Assembly: GCA_001796935.1 (NCBI GenBank)
Contig: MGNX01000100.1
Location: 4,511-14,598 of the forward strand
Length of the DNA stretch: 10,088 nucleotides
Source: Chloroflexi bacterium RBG_16_60_22
Lineage (GTDB): Bacteria; Chloroflexota; Dehalococcoidia; Dehalococcoidales; RBG-16-60-22
Direction: 5' to 3'
Shown here in pieces: positions 8,343 through 10,088 of this stretch. The notes beneath the pieces are model-generated. The model ran no database searches. It worked only from the letters and a program-made list of their open reading frames with translations, and was not told where the DNA came from. Position 1 is the first letter of the stretch. The number at the start of each line of letters is the position of its first letter. The position numbers and the translations under genes are program-made.

Positions 8343-10088
8343 ATGAGTGATTGCGTACTAATCAAAGGGGATTTCTATAACACTCTGACTTCCAAAAGGC
8401 AAGACTCTGATGCCCTTAAGTCATGTATGGAGGAAACCGTACAAAAACTTCTAGAGAATGAAACTGATATGCATAAACCTGGGATGCTTCTAGGTAAGAT
8501 ACAGGGAGGAAAGACAAGGGCTTTTATAGGCATAATAGCACTTGCTTTTGATAATGAATATGATATGGCGATTATCTTAACTAAAGGTACGAAAGCACTT
8601 TCTCGACAGACATATGAAAGATTAAAAAAAGATTATCATGATTTCATCGATGATGATATGATAAGGCTTTATGACATTTTACATATTCCTGAACGCCTAC
8701 CCGGTTGGGTGTTGAAAAGAAAATTGGTAATGATTGTTAAAAAAGAAGTGAATAACTTAGAACGAACTATAAGAGCAATTGTTAGCACGTATCCAGATTT
8801 AGGTGAAAGGAAAGTACTCATAATTGATGATGAAGCTGATTTTGCCAGTATAGGATTTACTAAAAATAGGAGAGAGGGAATAATCGAGTTAAGAAGAATA
8901 GCATCCCAAATAGATGAATTAAGAAAAAAGGTGAAGAAATCTGACTTCCTTCAGGTTACTGCTACCCCTTATTCTTTGTATTTGCAGCCAGATGAATTGT
9001 CCCTTAATGAAGCGGCACATCAGTTTGTTTTTGAACCTATTCGCCCAGCTTTTACAGTTTTACTACCTATTTACGAAGGTTATGTCGGTGGGGATTTCTA
9101 TTTTAGAGAGAGTAAAGAAGAAGATTCAATTGCATACTATGTTTATGAAGAGCTTTCAACAGAAGAACTAATAGCTTTGAAAAAAGACGATAGAAGAATA
9201 TTCAAATTAGAAGAAGCTTTAACTCATAAAAAAATTGAGATACTAAGGAAAGGTATATTGAATTTCATCGTGGGTGCGTGTATCAGATGGTTACAACAAA
9301 AGGAAGCTAAAGAAAGAGTACAGAAGTATTGTTTTGTAGTTCATACTGAACACGGGAAACAATCTCATGATTGGCAAGTGCAAATCGTAGAGAAATTGAA
9401 GGATTTATTCATATATAGCGCACATAATAATATACCTCTTCTCGCTGAACTTGTTCGTAAATCATATGATGACCTGTTAAAATCGATTAGAATTATTAAT
9501 AAATTGCCGTCGTATGAGGAAGTATTTGAAGAAGTCGTTACAGCTTTAAAAGATGATTGTGTAATGATAAGAAAAGTTAATTCTGAAACTGAAGTAGAGC
9601 AATTACTTGATGATAATGGAGAATTAGAAAGGACAGCTCCCCTCAATATATTCATCGGTGGGCAAATACTGGATAGAGGGGTAACAATTAGAAATTTGAT
9701 AGGTTTTTATTATGGTAGAAGACCTAGTAGATTCCAACAAGATACAGTATTGCAACACTCAAGGATGTTTGGGTATCGCCCTGAAGAAGACCTTGCAGTA
9801 ACCCGTTTTTACACAGCTTTAGTAATATATTCAATTATGGAAAGAATAAATGAATTTGATAACGCACTAAGAGAAGCTTTCGAAAAGGGAGCACAAACTG
9901 GTGTGGTATTCATTCGCAAAGACCCCTCCAATAGACTAATTCCATGCAGCCCTAATAAGATATCAATTTCATCGACTGTAACTGTAACGCCACATAAGAG
10001 AATGCTGCCAGTAGGTTTTCAAACGGATTATAAAACAAAAGTAAAAAGTACGTTAGAAGAATTGGACAGGGTTATCACAAATATAGTA
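8343..10088 (+). CDS. Z1-domain superfamily II ATPase/helicase-like protein (3' end beyond window)
   Basis: My translation from 8343 is open for 582 codons to the window edge. The order of motifs identifies a Z1-family (PF10593) P-loop ATPase: Walker A GKIQGGKT (51-58), VLIIDDEADFASIG (158-171) as Walker B/motif II, VTATPYS (205-211) as motif III, FVVHT (331-335) opening the second RecA-like lobe, IFIGGQILDRGVT (436-448) as motif V, and QHSRMFGYRP (471-480) with the likely arginine finger R474. Z1 proteins are known from restriction-modification-like and phage-defence operons with PD-(D/E)XK nucleases, GHKL ATPases or methyltransferases; their role is inferred to be ATP-dependent DNA translocation or remodelling. 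The P-loop comes early (residue 57) and replaces the common HVQSGKT-like form with KIQGGKT, so this is a compact, divergent member. A+T-rich codons (AGA, ATA, TTA) contrast with the preceding genes, indicating horizontal transfer. Partner genes are not visible. Confidence 0.88.
   Translation, partial: MSDCVLIKGDFYNTLTSKRQDSDALKSCMEETVQKLLENETDMHKPGMLLGKIQGGKTRAFIGIIALAFDNEYDMAIILTKGTKALSRQTYERLKKDYHDFIDDDMIRLYDILHIPERLPGWVLKRKLVMIVKKEVNNLERTIRAIVSTYPDLGERKVLIIDDEADFASIGFTKNRREGIIELRRIASQIDELRKKVKKSDFLQVTATPYSLYLQPDELSLNEAAHQFVFEPIRPAFTVLLPIYEGYVGGDFYFRESKEEDSIAYYVYEELSTEELIALKKDDRRIFKLEEALTHKKIEILRKGILNFIVGACIRWLQQKEAKERVQKYCFVVHTEHGKQSHDWQVQIVEKLKDLFIYSAHNNIPLLAELVRKSYDDLLKSIRIINKLPSYEEVFEEVVTALKDDCVMIRKVNSETEVEQLLDDNGELERTAPLNIFIGGQILDRGVTIRNLIGFYYGRRPSRFQQDTVLQHSRMFGYRPEEDLAVTRFYTALVIYSIMERINEFDNALREAFEKGAQTGVVFIRKDPSNRLIPCSPNKISISSTVTVTPHKRMLPVGFQTDYKTKVKSTLEELDRVITNIV

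Noticed and set aside
9365..9655. 96-codon minus-strand frame inside the Z1 gene
   Set aside because: It lies wholly within the intact Z1 frame and is Ser/Leu-rich with no recognisable motifs.

Overview
The window looks like bacterial chromosome: compact, G+C-rich housekeeping operons that end abruptly in an A+T-rich gene running off the right edge. The gene content (CTP synthase, serine hydroxymethyltransferase, cysteine synthase, PRPP synthetase, SecA with an extra loop) and the codon bias fit a high-GC member of the Chloroflexota, perhaps Dehalococcoidia. This assignment is recalled from SecA features and general gene style and is tentative.

Left part (1-1285): the first half of pyrG (CTP synthase) is read leftwards and is cut by the window edge. 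A 438-base divergent intergenic region follows. It holds a perfect-consensus sigma70 promoter for pyrG (TTGACA-N17-TATAAT) with a leader of about 160 nt, a 94-bp palindromic dispersed-repeat element, and a TTGACA-N17-TAGACT promoter for glyA whose -35 and -10 boxes each overlap a small perfect palindrome.

Middle left (1286-4005): glyA, a CysM-like cysteine synthase and a stand-alone DEDDy 3'-5' exonuclease are tandem genes with gaps of 24-35 nt, probably one transcript. The first two link serine metabolism to one-carbon units and cysteine. A noncoding gap (4006-4222) holds a truncated copy of the dispersed repeat and an extended -10 promoter.

Middle right (4223-8316): prs, a 71-residue DUF2007-type protein, secA and a 94-residue protein of unknown function are packed with overlaps or gaps of 4-6 nt, which is a typical co-transcribed and translationally coupled layout.

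Right edge (8343-10088): only 26 nt after the last housekeeping gene, base composition falls sharply (47 of 60 G+C at 7081-7140 in secA; 20 of 60 at both 8641-8700 and 9421-9480) and an open frame of 582 codons begins. I translated it by hand. It carries the hallmark motifs of Z1-domain superfamily II ATPases: a GKIQGGKT P-loop, DDEAD, TATP, GGQILDRGVT and QHSRMFGYRP. Relatives occur in restriction-modification-like and phage-defence operons together with PD-(D/E)XK nucleases, GHKL ATPases and methyltransferases. The window therefore appears to catch the entrance of a horizontally acquired defence cassette appended to the 3' end of the prs-secA operon. The partner genes would lie beyond position 10088 and cannot be seen here.
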